A stretch of DNA of 44,928 nt from assembly GCA_021805825.1 (NCBI GenBank), contig JAJZEC010000029.1:1-44928 (forward strand). Direction: 5' to 3'. Under the pieces are notes generated by a model, which saw only the letters and a list, made by a program, of their open reading frames with translations, was not told the DNA's origin and searched no databases. A program made the position numbers and the translations under genes. This DNA comes from Pseudomonadota bacterium. Lineage in GTDB: Bacteria > Pseudomonadota > Gammaproteobacteria > Burkholderiales > Burkholderiaceae_C. Shown piece by piece: positions 10,638-17,852 of this stretch (its first letter is position 1; the number at the start of each line of letters is the position of its first letter).

Positions 10638-11192
10638 TCAGCCGCGGCGCGACTGGCGGGCGTAGATCGCATGCTTGGTGCTCAGGGTCTTGCGGCGCCG
10701 CCACGCGGCCTGCAGCAACAGCAGCACGAGCAGCGCGCCGGCGCCCGCGCCGAGCAGCATCGAGCCCTGTCGCTGCAGAAGCCCCGGCGCTTGCGGGTGC
10801 TGCGCGCTGCGTTGCAGGAAGGCCAGCAGCGCCTGCGTCTCGGCGGCGGTCGGCGGATGGTCGTCGTAGGCGGCGGCCATGGGCGCGAAGGGCGGCGTGG
10901 CGATCATCGCCTGGATGCCCGCGGGTCCGATGTCGATCCAGGCGTGTCCGAGGTCTACGGCCAGGTGACCGCCGGCGTCGGGCAGGCCCCCACCGTCGGC
11001 GGAGTGGCAGGATATGCACGCCGCGCCGCCATGGACGAAGCGGGTCTGCCCGCTGAACAGGCGCGCGCCGGTGTCGGCGCTGGCCGCCGGCGGCGTGGGC
11101 GCGGCGTGCAGCGGCGCCAGGCTGCTGCAGGCGAGCAGCGAGGCTGCCGCAAGGTGGCGCAGGCGGCGCGGCGATCGAGAGGAAAATGGCAC
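10638..11192 (-). CDS. membrane-anchored monoheme cytochrome c, first gene of nar operon
   Basis: This predicted 184-residue cytochrome c has a signal peptide (RRLRHLAAASLLACSS...APLHA), one heme-binding CISCH motif, a possible axial Met in the APMAAAYDD region, and a C-terminal membrane helix (MLLGAGAGALLVLLLLQAAW) followed by arginines. The heme domain should therefore face the periplasm, tethered to the inner membrane. The start is GTG at 11192, chosen because GGAG lies 7 nt upstream and no earlier suitable ATG fits the signal peptide. The gene lies 24 nt before narG on the same strand, so it is probably co-transcribed with narGHJI. It might deliver or accept electrons at the NarI side or link Nar to other denitrification steps; that role is inference. 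Confidence 0.85.
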   Translation of the reverse strand: MPFSSRSPRRLRHLAAASLLACSSLAPLHAAPTPPAASADTGARLFSGQTRFVHGGAACISCHSADGGGLPDAGGHLAVDLGHAWIDIGPAGIQAMIATPPFAPMAAAYDDHPPTAAETQALLAFLQRSAQHPQAPGLLQRQGSMLLGAGAGALLVLLLLQAAWRRRKTLSTKHAIYARQSRRG

Positions 11193-11225
11193 GATGGTCT
11201 CCGTTGCGGAAGGGACGCAGGCCGC

Positions 11226-11254
11226 ACGATATGCCTGCAGAGCGGCGCTGCGAA
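11226..11254 (-). promoter_or_regulatory. possible promoter of the cytochrome c-narGHJI operon
   Basis: On the minus strand TTCGCA (11249-11254) and TATCGT (11226-11231) are 17 bp apart, each matching 4 of 6 consensus bases. The predicted start point is ~27 nt before the GTG. The weak match fits an activator-dependent promoter, with the heptamer site at 11281-11301 centred about 72 bp upstream. Confidence 0.3.
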
Positions 11255-11280
11255 GCCCGTCGCGAGCCCCGAGCACAACC

Positions 11281-11301
11281 CGGAGTAGCTCCAACTGGGT
11301 A
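11281..11301. promoter_or_regulatory. NarL-type direct-repeat site upstream of the nar operon
   Basis: CGGAGTA (11281-11287) and CTGGGTA (11295-11301) form a direct repeat with a 14-bp period. Each matches 6 of 7 positions of the NarL heptamer (AKRRGTA, reverse of TACYYMT), differing only at the first base. A 25-bp stretch from 11281 matches 20 of 25 bases of the site upstream of narK. A further isolated TACTCCT, a full match to the heptamer, lies at 11385-11391 upstream of the second narL-type gene. NarL binding is inferred. Confidence 0.5.
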
Positions 11302-11498
11302 TGCGTCGGGTCGTGCTTTTTCTTGTCTGGCGGGGACTTGCGCGCGGCCGCTGGCGCCGGCGCCGACGCCGGCTTTTTTCGAAGTACTCCTTCTGCATGT
11401 GCGCTGCCATGCCCTGCTGCCATTTCCCTGACGCAGTGGGCTAGCATGCAGCGAGTCATTGCCCCCCGCCGCAGACCTGCGCAGCCGCCACGCCTCCG

Positions 11499-12137
11499 AT
11501 GCACGAGGTTCTGATCGTCGACGACCACCCGCTGTTCCGGCGGGCGCTGAAGAACCTGCTGGCCACGCAGCCCGACCGTCTGCGCGTCGTCGGCGAGGCC
11601 GGCAGCGGCGCCGAAGCCGTCGCGCTGGCCCGGCAGCTGCACCCCGCGCTGGTGCTGCTCGACCTGCACATGAAGGGCGAGCCCGGTGGGCTGGAGGCGC
11701 TGCGCCGCATCAAGGAGTGCGCTCCGGCGCCGCGGGTGATCATGGTCACCGCTTCGGAGGACATCGACGACCTGAAGGCCGCCCTGCGCGCCGGCGCCGA
11801 CGGCTACCTGCTCAAGGATATGCCGGTGCAGGATCTGCTGGACGGCATGCTGCGCACCCTGCAGACCGGAGCGATGGCCCTCAGCGACAGCCTGGCCGCG
11901 CCGCTGGCCGCGGCCATGCGCGAGCCGCCGCGCCCGCGCAGCCGCAGCGCGGTGCAGCTGACGCCGCAGGAGAGTCGGGTGCTCGAGCACATCCGGCTCG
12001 GGCGCAGCAACCGCGACATCGCGCGCGAGCTGGGCATTTCCGAAGACACCGTGAAGGTGCATGTCAAGCGGGTGCTGCGCAAGATCAACGTGCACTCGCG
12101 TACCCAGGCTGCGATCTGGGCCCTCGGCCACGATTGA
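11499..12137 (+). CDS. second NarL-type response regulator without adjacent kinase
   Basis: This 212-residue regulator has a complete receiver (D8/D9, phospho-acceptor D55 in LLDLHMKG, T84, K106) and a C-terminal LuxR/NarL DNA-binding domain (LTPQESRVLEHIRLGRSN...TVKVHVKRVLRKINVHSR). It retains all three residues equivalent to the base-contacting Lys188, Val189 and Lys192 of E. coli NarL, whereas the NarX-linked NarL at 3413 has Gln at the third. No histidine kinase lies beside it; NarX or a distant kinase must phosphorylate it. It is divergent from the cytochrome-nar operon and upstream of narK, well placed to control both. A full NarL heptamer lies ~108 bp before its start. A name such as narL2 would be provisional. 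Confidence 0.9.
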   Translation: MHEVLIVDDHPLFRRALKNLLATQPDRLRVVGEAGSGAEAVALARQLHPALVLLDLHMKGEPGGLEALRRIKECAPAPRVIMVTASEDIDDLKAALRAGADGYLLKDMPVQDLLDGMLRTLQTGAMALSDSLAAPLAAAMREPPRPRSRSAVQLTPQESRVLEHIRLGRSNRDIARELGISEDTVKVHVKRVLRKINVHSRTQAAIWALGHD

Positions 12138-12236
12138 ACGCGGGCGGCGGAGGCTCGTCGCGGCTTGACGCATCGCAAGCTTTGCGCGCCGGGTGCCGCC
12201 CGGCCACGCCACCTCGCGCCCGCCGGAGCGACGCGA

Positions 12237-12257
12237 CGGAGTAGCCCCTTCGGAGTA
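12237..12257. promoter_or_regulatory. NarL-type direct-repeat site upstream of narK
   Basis: Two identical CGGAGTA heptamers (12237-12243 and 12251-12257) are spaced by 7 bp, giving a 14-bp period as in the site at 11281. The repeat ends ~95 bp before the narK start codon. Downstream, TATGGT at 12314-12319 is the best -10 candidate but lacks a convincing -35, as expected for an activated promoter. The remainder of the 215-bp gap to narK holds no other feature I can support. Confidence 0.5.
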
Positions 12258-12352
12258 TGCGGTCGCGCTCCCCCTTGTACTTCCAGCGGATGGGCCGCCC
12301 GCGGGGCCTCGCCTATGGTGTGCCGCATCAAGGCTTGGCGTGGAGAAACGAC

Positions 12353-13687
12353 ATGCAAACCAGCAAGACTGCGCGTGGGCAGCTGAGCGGCAGCGCGCAA
12401 CGCTCGCTCATCGGAGCCACGATCGGCTTCTTCATCGGCTTCGGCGCGGTGTCCCTGTTCGGGCCCACGGCCCAGAGTTTCATCAAGGTCATGCACCTGA
12501 GCCCCTCGCAGGTCGGTCTGCTGGTGGCCATGCCCATGCTCACGGGGTCGCTGCTGCGCATTCCCTTCGGCGCATGGGTCGACCGCAACGGCGGCAAGCT
12601 GCCCTTCCTCATGCTGCTGCTGGCCTCGGTTGTCGGCATCGGCGGCCTGTACTGGATGCTGCTCAGCCTGTACCCGGCGCACCTGAGCGCCGCCTGGTAT
12701 CCGATGCTGCTGCTGTTCGGCGCCCTCGGGGGCTGCGGCATCGCCACTTTCTCGGTGGGCATCGGCCAGGTCTCGTACTGGACACCGCGTTCCCAGCAGG
12801 GCCGTGCGCTGGCCTTCTACGCCGGCTTCGGCAACACTTCCCCGGGGCTGGTGGCGATCATCCTGCCGCTGATCATCGCCGCCGGCGGGCTGTGGGTGGG
12901 GTACTTCGTGTCCCTGGTCATCGTGCTCGCCGGCATCGGCCTGTACCTGGTGCTGGGCTTCGACGCTCCGTATTTCCAGTTGTTGCGCCGCGGTGCGGCG
13001 CCGGCCCAGGCCCGCGCGGCCGCGCAGCAGCAGGGCCAGGAAATGTTCCCCGCCACCAGCATCGTGCGTACCCTGGTCGACTCGGCGGCGAGCTGGAGAA
13101 CCTGGCCGCTCGTCGCCCTGTACTTCACGTCCTTCGGCGGCTTCCTCGCGCTCACCGCGTGGCTGCCGATGTTCTGGTCCAGCTTCTACAAGGCGCCGCA
13201 CTGGGTCGCACTCGGTCTGACCGCGGGCTTTTCGCTGTTTTCTTCGCTGATCCGGGTTCCCGGGGGGGGCTGGTCGGATCGCTTCGGCGGCGAGAAGGTA
13301 GCCTTCGCGGCTTTTGCCGTGCTGCTCGTCGGCGCCGTGCTGATGACCTTCTCCCAGGCCTTCGCCCTGTCGGTGCTCGGCGAGGCCTTCGTCGCCGTGG
13401 GCATGGGCGTGGCCAACGCGGCGGTGTTCAAGCTGGTGCCGCATTACGTGCCCGATGCAGTCGGCGGCACCGCCGGCTGGGTCGGCGGCCTGGGCGCCCT
13501 CGGCGGCTTCGTGGTGCCGCCGCTGCTCGGCCGCATCGCGCAGAGCATGGGGCCGGTCGGCTATGCGCGCGGCTACGTGGTGTACATCGCGCTGGCCGTG
13601 CTCAGCCTGCTGCTCACCGCGCTGCTGTATGCCACCCGCCGCGGCGTGGCGCACGCCTCGGCCGCGCTGGCCGTGGGCGCGCGCTGA
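12353..13687 (+). CDS. narK: NarK-type nitrate/nitrite transporter (MFS)
   Basis: This 444-residue major facilitator protein has about twelve membrane helices. It carries the nitrate-porter signature [10 protein letters not shown] in the middle of the N-terminal half, [14 protein letters not shown] between helices 2 and 3, and [10 protein letters not shown] in the C-terminal half, as in NarK/NasA proteins. It would import nitrate for the cytoplasmic NarG active site and/or export nitrite; the sequence alone does not settle symport versus antiport. The ATG at 12353 has GGAG at 12342-12345 with 7-nt spacing. It is followed 13 nt later by a chemoreceptor gene in the same orientation. Confidence 0.93.
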   Translation: MQTSKTARGQLSGSAQRSLIGATIGFFIGFGAVSLFGPTAQSFIKVMHLSPSQVGLLVAMPMLTGSLLRIPFGAWVDRNGGKLPFLMLLLASVVGIGGLYWMLLSLYPAHLSAAWYPMLLLFGALGGCGIATFSVGIGQVSYWTPRSQQGRALAFYAGFGNTSPGLVAIILPLIIAAGGLWVGYFVSLVIVLAGIGLYLVLGFDAPYFQLLRRGAAPAQARAAAQQQGQEMFPATSIVRTLVDSAASWRTWPLVALYFTSFGGFLALTAWLPMFWSSFYKAPHWVALGLTAGFSLFSSLIRVPGGGWSDRFGGEKVAFAAFAVLLVGAVLMTFSQAFALSVLGEAFVAVGMGVANAAVFKLVPHYVPDAVGGTAGWVGGLGALGGFVVPPLLGRIAQSMGPVGYARGYVVYIALAVLSLLLTALLYATRRGVAHASAALAVGAR

Positions 13688-13700
13688 GCGAGCGGCCGTC

Positions 13701-14966
13701 ATGTCCGTTCACGGCTTGCCCCCGGGTCGCGCGCCGCGCATGCGCGCCCGCCTGGAAGATCCCGCGTTCGATGCGGAGAACGTGCCGCCGCCCGGCGCCG
13801 GCGAGGTCGATCGGCTCGATTGGGTCGATTGCGGGCGGCAGCTGCTCGATGGCCTCGACGACCCGCAGATCCTCGTCGATGCCCAGGCCGACCCGCGACT
13901 GCTGTATGTCAACCCGGCGGCGCGCAAGGCATTCGGTGCCCGGCTCGGACAGGCCCTGGGCAGCCTGCGGGCGGATCCCGGGGCTCCCGGAATCGCGCTG
14001 CGCGCGCCGCGGCGCGACGCCGGCGACGAGGCGCGTGGCTGCTTCGAATACCGAGGGCGCAGCTACGCCGAGCACTGCACCCCGGTGCACGACGCACAGG
14101 GCGCGCTGCGCGGCTTCCATCTGGCACTGCGCGAGGTCACCGATAGCGTGCACGCAGCGCGCCTGCAGGCCAGCCGGCACGCGGCGCTGAGCGACCTGCG
14201 GCACGCCGGAGCTCAGCTCGATGCCACGCGCGAGCGCAACGGCGCGGCGGTCGATGCGATCGCAGACGCCATGCGCGGAGACGCGCAGGCGGTGCGCGAG
14301 CTGCTGCAGCATGCGAAGGACATCGGCGACATCGTGCGCGCGATCCGTTCGATCTCCATGCAGACCAATCTGCTGGCGCTGAACGCGGCCATCGAGGCCG
14401 CCAGGGCGGGGCGCGCCGGGCGCGGCTTCGCGGTGGTCGCCGACGAGGTGCGTTCGCTGGCCGGGCGCGCGGCCCAGGCCACCGTCGAGGTCGAGCAGAG
14501 CATGGGGCGCATCGTGGGCGGGGTCGAGGCCATCGACCAGCTCAGCCAGCGGGTGTCGCGGGAGATCGCGACCATCCACGACATCGATGCCAGCCTGGCG
14601 CAAAGCATGGCTGCGCGCCGCGACGCGGTCGCGCGCCTGGCACTCAACGATGCCATCGGCTGGCTGGAACAACTGACGGTGGTGGCCCGTGCGCGGGTCG
14701 AGGGCTGGGATGCCGGAACCTCCGGGCTGCTCGAAGAGGATCTCGCGGGCGGGCATATCGGGCAGTGGCTGCTCGCCGAAGGCCGCCGTGCCCTCGGTGG
14801 TTCACGGTATTTCGAGCCGGCCTTGCGCGCGTTGCGCGCGACCGTGGACGCGGCGCAGGCGCTGGGCAGGGCTTGCCGCGACCGGCAGCCCGCGCAGGGG
14901 TTGCTGGATACGGTGCTGGCCCGCGCCGAAGCCGCGCGCGCAGCGTTGCAGCGCCTGGCCTGGTGA
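13701..14966 (+). CDS. soluble PAS-domain methyl-accepting chemotaxis protein with CZB-like tail
   Basis: This 421-residue protein has no membrane helix. A PAS-like region spans ~40-155 ([23 protein letters not shown]). The conserved receptor tip follows at ~210-260 ([19 protein letters not shown], then [19 protein letters not shown]), so it should couple to CheA/CheW in the cytoplasm. The C-terminal ~100 residues resemble a chemoreceptor zinc-binding (CZB) domain around IGQWLLAEG, but the usual Cys of CxLGKW is His and the expected His ligands are not evident. The 13-nt gap after narK points to co-transcription and to a role in taxis linked to nitrate or redox state; that is inference. Confidence 0.85.
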   Translation: MSVHGLPPGRAPRMRARLEDPAFDAENVPPPGAGEVDRLDWVDCGRQLLDGLDDPQILVDAQADPRLLYVNPAARKAFGARLGQALGSLRADPGAPGIALRAPRRDAGDEARGCFEYRGRSYAEHCTPVHDAQGALRGFHLALREVTDSVHAARLQASRHAALSDLRHAGAQLDATRERNGAAVDAIADAMRGDAQAVRELLQHAKDIGDIVRAIRSISMQTNLLALNAAIEAARAGRAGRGFAVVADEVRSLAGRAAQATVEVEQSMGRIVGGVEAIDQLSQRVSREIATIHDIDASLAQSMAARRDAVARLALNDAIGWLEQLTVVARARVEGWDAGTSGLLEEDLAGGHIGQWLLAEGRRALGGSRYFEPALRALRATVDAAQALGRACRDRQPAQGLLDTVLARAEAARAALQRLAW

Positions 14967-14976
14967 AGTGGCGCGC

Positions 14977-15014
14977 GCCGCCGACGCGGCGGCCGAGGCA
15001 CGCGCGTCGGCGGC
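14977..15014 (+). terminator. strong hairpin between chemoreceptor gene and rpfE
   Basis: GCCGCCGACGCG at 14977-14988 pairs perfectly with CGCGTCGGCGGC at 15003-15014, giving a 12-bp stem with a 14-nt loop. It starts 10 nt after the chemoreceptor stop codon. There is no U-run, so it is a putative terminator or a 3'-end stabilising structure of the narK operon. Confidence 0.45.
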
Positions 15015-15018
15015 CACC

Positions 15019-15024
15019 GATAAT
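15019..15024 (+). promoter_or_regulatory. possible -10 box immediately before rpfE
   Basis: GATAAT at 15019-15024 matches the -10 consensus at 5 of 6 bases and lies only 6 nt before the rpfE ATG at 15031. If used, transcription would start at or next to the ATG and give a leaderless mRNA. No convincing -35 was identified, because the upstream sequence is the hairpin. Confidence 0.25.
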
Positions 15025-15030
15025 GCGGGC

Positions 15031-16056
15031 ATGCACATGCTTCTCCTGGATGGCTCGGCGCTGCCCGCTGGCTGGTACGCACGCGAACTGCAGGCGGGCC
15101 GGCTGCCGCGCCTGCGCCGGCTGCTCCGCCTGGGCGAGGTCATCGCCCGCGGGCCGGCGGTGGCCGATGTGGAGGCGGCCTGGCTGAGCCCGGCCGAGCT
15201 CTGGCTGCAGCGCGCCCTGGAGCTTGCTGCCGCGCCGGACGGCGCCGCGCAGCAGCTGCCCTGGGGTGCGCTGGCCGCTGTGGGCGGCGGCTTGCAGGCT
15301 TGCGGCCCGCACTGGGCGCTGGCCTTGCCGGTGCACCTGGCGCTGGGGCACGACAGCGTGCAGCTGGCCGACCCGGCGACACTGGACATCGACGAGGCAC
15401 AGTCGCGCGACCTGCTTGACGCCGTGCTGCCGCTGCTGCAGGAGGAAGGCTGGCAGGTTCAACTGCTGAGCCCGGGCTGCTGGCTGCTGGCGCACGTCGC
15501 GCTGCGCGGGGTGCGCACGGCCGATCCCTGGCGCGCGATCGGACGCAATGCGGCCGGCTGGATGCCCGGCGGCGCGCAAGCGGCGCACTGGCGGCGCCTG
15601 CTGACCGAGGTGCAGATGGTATGGCTGGATCACCCGGTCAACCTCGCCCGCGCTGCGCGCGGGCAGCCGCAGATCAACAGCCTGTGGCTGCATGGCTGCG
15701 GCGCGCTCGCGCAGCCGCCGCGCAGCCCCTTCGTGCTGGCCGAGGCGCAGGCTGCGCAGCCACCGGCCGGCAGCTGCGCGTGGCGGATCGCGCTGCAGGC
15801 GGCGCTGCCCGCGCTGCCGCGAACTGCCGAGGCCGACGTGCTGGAGGTGCTGCAGCCGGCGCCGACCGCAGAGGACGACGCCGCCGCCATCGATGGCGCG
15901 ATCGAGGCCGTGCTGCTGCCCGCGTTGCGGCGCGACGGCGCCGCGCGCCTGGTGCTGGCCGGATCCCGATCCTGGGTCGATCTGCGGCTGCGGCGTGCGG
16001 GCGGTTGGCGGATCTGGAGCCGCGGGCCTGCGCCCGAGGCGCTGGCGCAGGTCTGA
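15031..16056 (+). CDS. RpfE-type conserved protein (COG4255-like) upstream of recJ
   Basis: This 341-residue protein resembles the RpfE family of Beta- and Gammaproteobacteria, which lies beside recJ and has remote phosphoglycerate-mutase/alkaline-phosphatase-like features. Recognisable parts are the N-terminal SPAELWLQRAL, PWGALAA, the middle ADPATLDIDEAQSRDLL, LTEVQMVWLDHPVN and the conserved INSLWLHGCG. The biochemical function is unknown; the name comes from the Xanthomonas rpf (regulation of pathogenicity factors) cluster. The start is ATG 15031 or, six bases later, ATG 15037; there is no ribosome binding site. recJ begins 3 nt after its stop codon, so the pair is co-transcribed. Confidence 0.7.
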   Translation: MHMLLLDGSALPAGWYARELQAGRLPRLRRLLRLGEVIARGPAVADVEAAWLSPAELWLQRALELAAAPDGAAQQLPWGALAAVGGGLQACGPHWALALPVHLALGHDSVQLADPATLDIDEAQSRDLLDAVLPLLQEEGWQVQLLSPGCWLLAHVALRGVRTADPWRAIGRNAAGWMPGGAQAAHWRRLLTEVQMVWLDHPVNLARAARGQPQINSLWLHGCGALAQPPRSPFVLAEAQAAQPPAGSCAWRIALQAALPALPRTAEADVLEVLQPAPTAEDDAAAIDGAIEAVLLPALRRDGAARLVLAGSRSWVDLRLRRAGGWRIWSRGPAPEALAQV

Positions 16057-16059
16057 GCC

Positions 16060-17799
16060 GTGGCTGGTTCCGAGCTGCGTTTCGTGCTGCGCGACGCCGC
16101 GCCGCGTCGCGTGCACCGTTTGCAGGATGCCGGCCTGCACCCGCTGCTGGCCAGGTTGTATGCAGCGCGCGGGATCGACGATCCGGCGCAGGCCAGCCCG
16201 CGCATGGACGATCTGTTGCCACCCCAACAGCTGCTGCACGCCGAGACCGCCGCGGTGGCGCTGGCCGATGCGATCGCCGCCGGGCAGCGCCTGTGCGTGG
16301 TCGCCGATTACGACTGCGACGGCGCCACCGCCTGCGCGGTGGCGTTGCGCGGCCTGCGCATGCTGGGCGCGCAGGTGCAGTACATGGTGCCCAACCGTTT
16401 CACCACCGGCTACGGGCTGTCGCCGGCGGTGGTCGACCTGGTCGCCCGCCAGCCCGGTGGGCCGGTGCACTGGATCGTCACCGTGGACAATGGCATCGCC
16501 AGCATCGACGGTGTCGAGCGCGCCCATGCGCTGGGCATGCGTGTGCTCGTCACCGACCACCACCTGCCCGGAACCCGCATGCCCGCGGCCGACGTGGTGG
16601 TCAATCCGAACCAGCCGGGTTGCACCTTCCCGAGCAAGAACCTGGCTGGCGTCGGGGTGATGTTCTACGTGCTGCTTGCGCTGCGTGCCGAACTGCGCCG
16701 GCGCGGGGCCTTCGCTGCCCGGCAGCAGCCGCGCCTGGACAGCCTGCTCGACCTCGTCGCCCTGGGCACGGTGGCCGATGTCGTGCGCCTCGATGGCAAC
16801 AACCGCCTGCTGGTGGCGCAGGGGCTGCGGCGCATGCGCGAAGGGCGCATGCAGCCGGGGGTGCGCGCGCTGTTCGCGGCGGCCGCGCGCGACAGCGCGC
16901 AGGCCGCCTGCTTCGACCTCGGTTTCGCGCTGGGCCCGCGCATCAATGCCGCGGGTCGCCTGGCCGACATGACGGTGGGCATCGAGTGTCTGAGTACCGA
17001 CGACCCCGAGCGTGCGCTGCAACTGGCGCAGGCGCTGGATGCGATCAACCGGGAGCGCCGCGGCATCGAGCAGCGCATGCGCGAGCAGGCCCTGGCGGCG
17101 CTGCAGCCGGAGCAGGCGCTGCAGCCCGGACAGCGGGCGTCGATCTGTCTGTATCGCCCTGATTGGCACGAAGGGGTGGTGGGCATCGTCGCCGGGCGGC
17201 TGAAGGAGCTGCACCATCGCCCGACCTTCGTGTTTGCCCCCGGTGGCGATGGCCAGCTGCGCGGCTCCGGGCGATCGATCGATGGCTTCCACCTGCGCGA
17301 TGCCCTTGACCTGGTGTCCAAGCGCGAGCCCGGCCTGCTGCTGCGTTTTGGCGGCCATGCCGCTGCCGCCGGCTGCACCGTGGCCGCCGGCGCCTTCGAG
17401 CGTTTCGCCACCGCCTTCGAGCAGGTGGCCGCACAGGGGCTGTCGGCCGAATTGCTGGCGCGGCGCATCGAGGTCGACGGCGAACTCGAGGAGCAATGGT
17501 TCGATGTGTCGACCGCGGCCTTGCTGCAGCAGCAGGTATGGGGCCAGGGCTTCGCCGCGCCGCTGTTCGCCAGCGACATCGAGGTCGTGCAGCAGAGCCA
17601 GTTCGGCAACGGCCACCTGCGCGCCCGCGTGCGCGCGGCCAGCCAGCCGCGCGCCGGCGTGCGCGAGCTGGTGGCCTGGAACCGAAGCGAATTCCTGCCG
17701 CCGCGCGCGCGCGTGGCCTGGCGGCTGGAGGCCAACAGCTGGCAGGGGCGAAGCACGCCACGCATGGTGCTGGAGGCGCTCGAGCCGCCGGCCGATTGA
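16060..17799 (+). CDS. recJ: single-stranded-DNA-specific exonuclease RecJ
   Basis: RecJ degrades single-stranded DNA 5' to 3' in recombination and mismatch repair. This 579-residue protein has the DHH phosphoesterase motifs VADYDCDGATA, TVDNGIAS and VTDHHLPG, then VALGTVADVVRL and ALGPRINAAGRL. The DHHA1 domain contains DWHEGVVGIVAGRLKE and LRFGGHAAAAGCT, and a C-terminal OB-like domain follows. Length is normal for RecJ. The start is GTG 16060, right behind the rpfE stop; the first conserved motifs follow in the expected place. A cytoplasmic enzyme with no oddities seen. Confidence 0.96.
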   Translation: MAGSELRFVLRDAAPRRVHRLQDAGLHPLLARLYAARGIDDPAQASPRMDDLLPPQQLLHAETAAVALADAIAAGQRLCVVADYDCDGATACAVALRGLRMLGAQVQYMVPNRFTTGYGLSPAVVDLVARQPGGPVHWIVTVDNGIASIDGVERAHALGMRVLVTDHHLPGTRMPAADVVVNPNQPGCTFPSKNLAGVGVMFYVLLALRAELRRRGAFAARQQPRLDSLLDLVALGTVADVVRLDGNNRLLVAQGLRRMREGRMQPGVRALFAAAARDSAQAACFDLGFALGPRINAAGRLADMTVGIECLSTDDPERALQLAQALDAINRERRGIEQRMREQALAALQPEQALQPGQRASICLYRPDWHEGVVGIVAGRLKELHHRPTFVFAPGGDGQLRGSGRSIDGFHLRDALDLVSKREPGLLLRFGGHAAAAGCTVAAGAFERFATAFEQVAAQGLSAELLARRIEVDGELEEQWFDVSTAALLQQQVWGQGFAAPLFASDIEVVQQSQFGNGHLRARVRAASQPRAGVRELVAWNRSEFLPPRARVAWRLEANSWQGRSTPRMVLEALEPPAD

Positions 17800-17852
17800 G
17801 CGCACCTGGGGCGCGCATGCGCGGGACGGTTGCGCCCGCCGGCGGAACGATT

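Noticed and set aside
7824-11288. Very long plus-strand open frame opposite narG
   Set aside because: Antisense frame kept open by high GC; the translation is a repetitive Arg/Ala/Val/Gly-rich sequence without domains, while the minus strand is clearly NarG.
11193-11498. Small gene in the gap between the cytochrome gene and the second narL
   Set aside because: Frames here lack ribosome binding sites and the stretch is better explained as a divergent control region with heptamer sites.
12320-12335. FNR half-site ATCAA before narK
   Set aside because: Only one half matches; the other half with correct spacing is absent.
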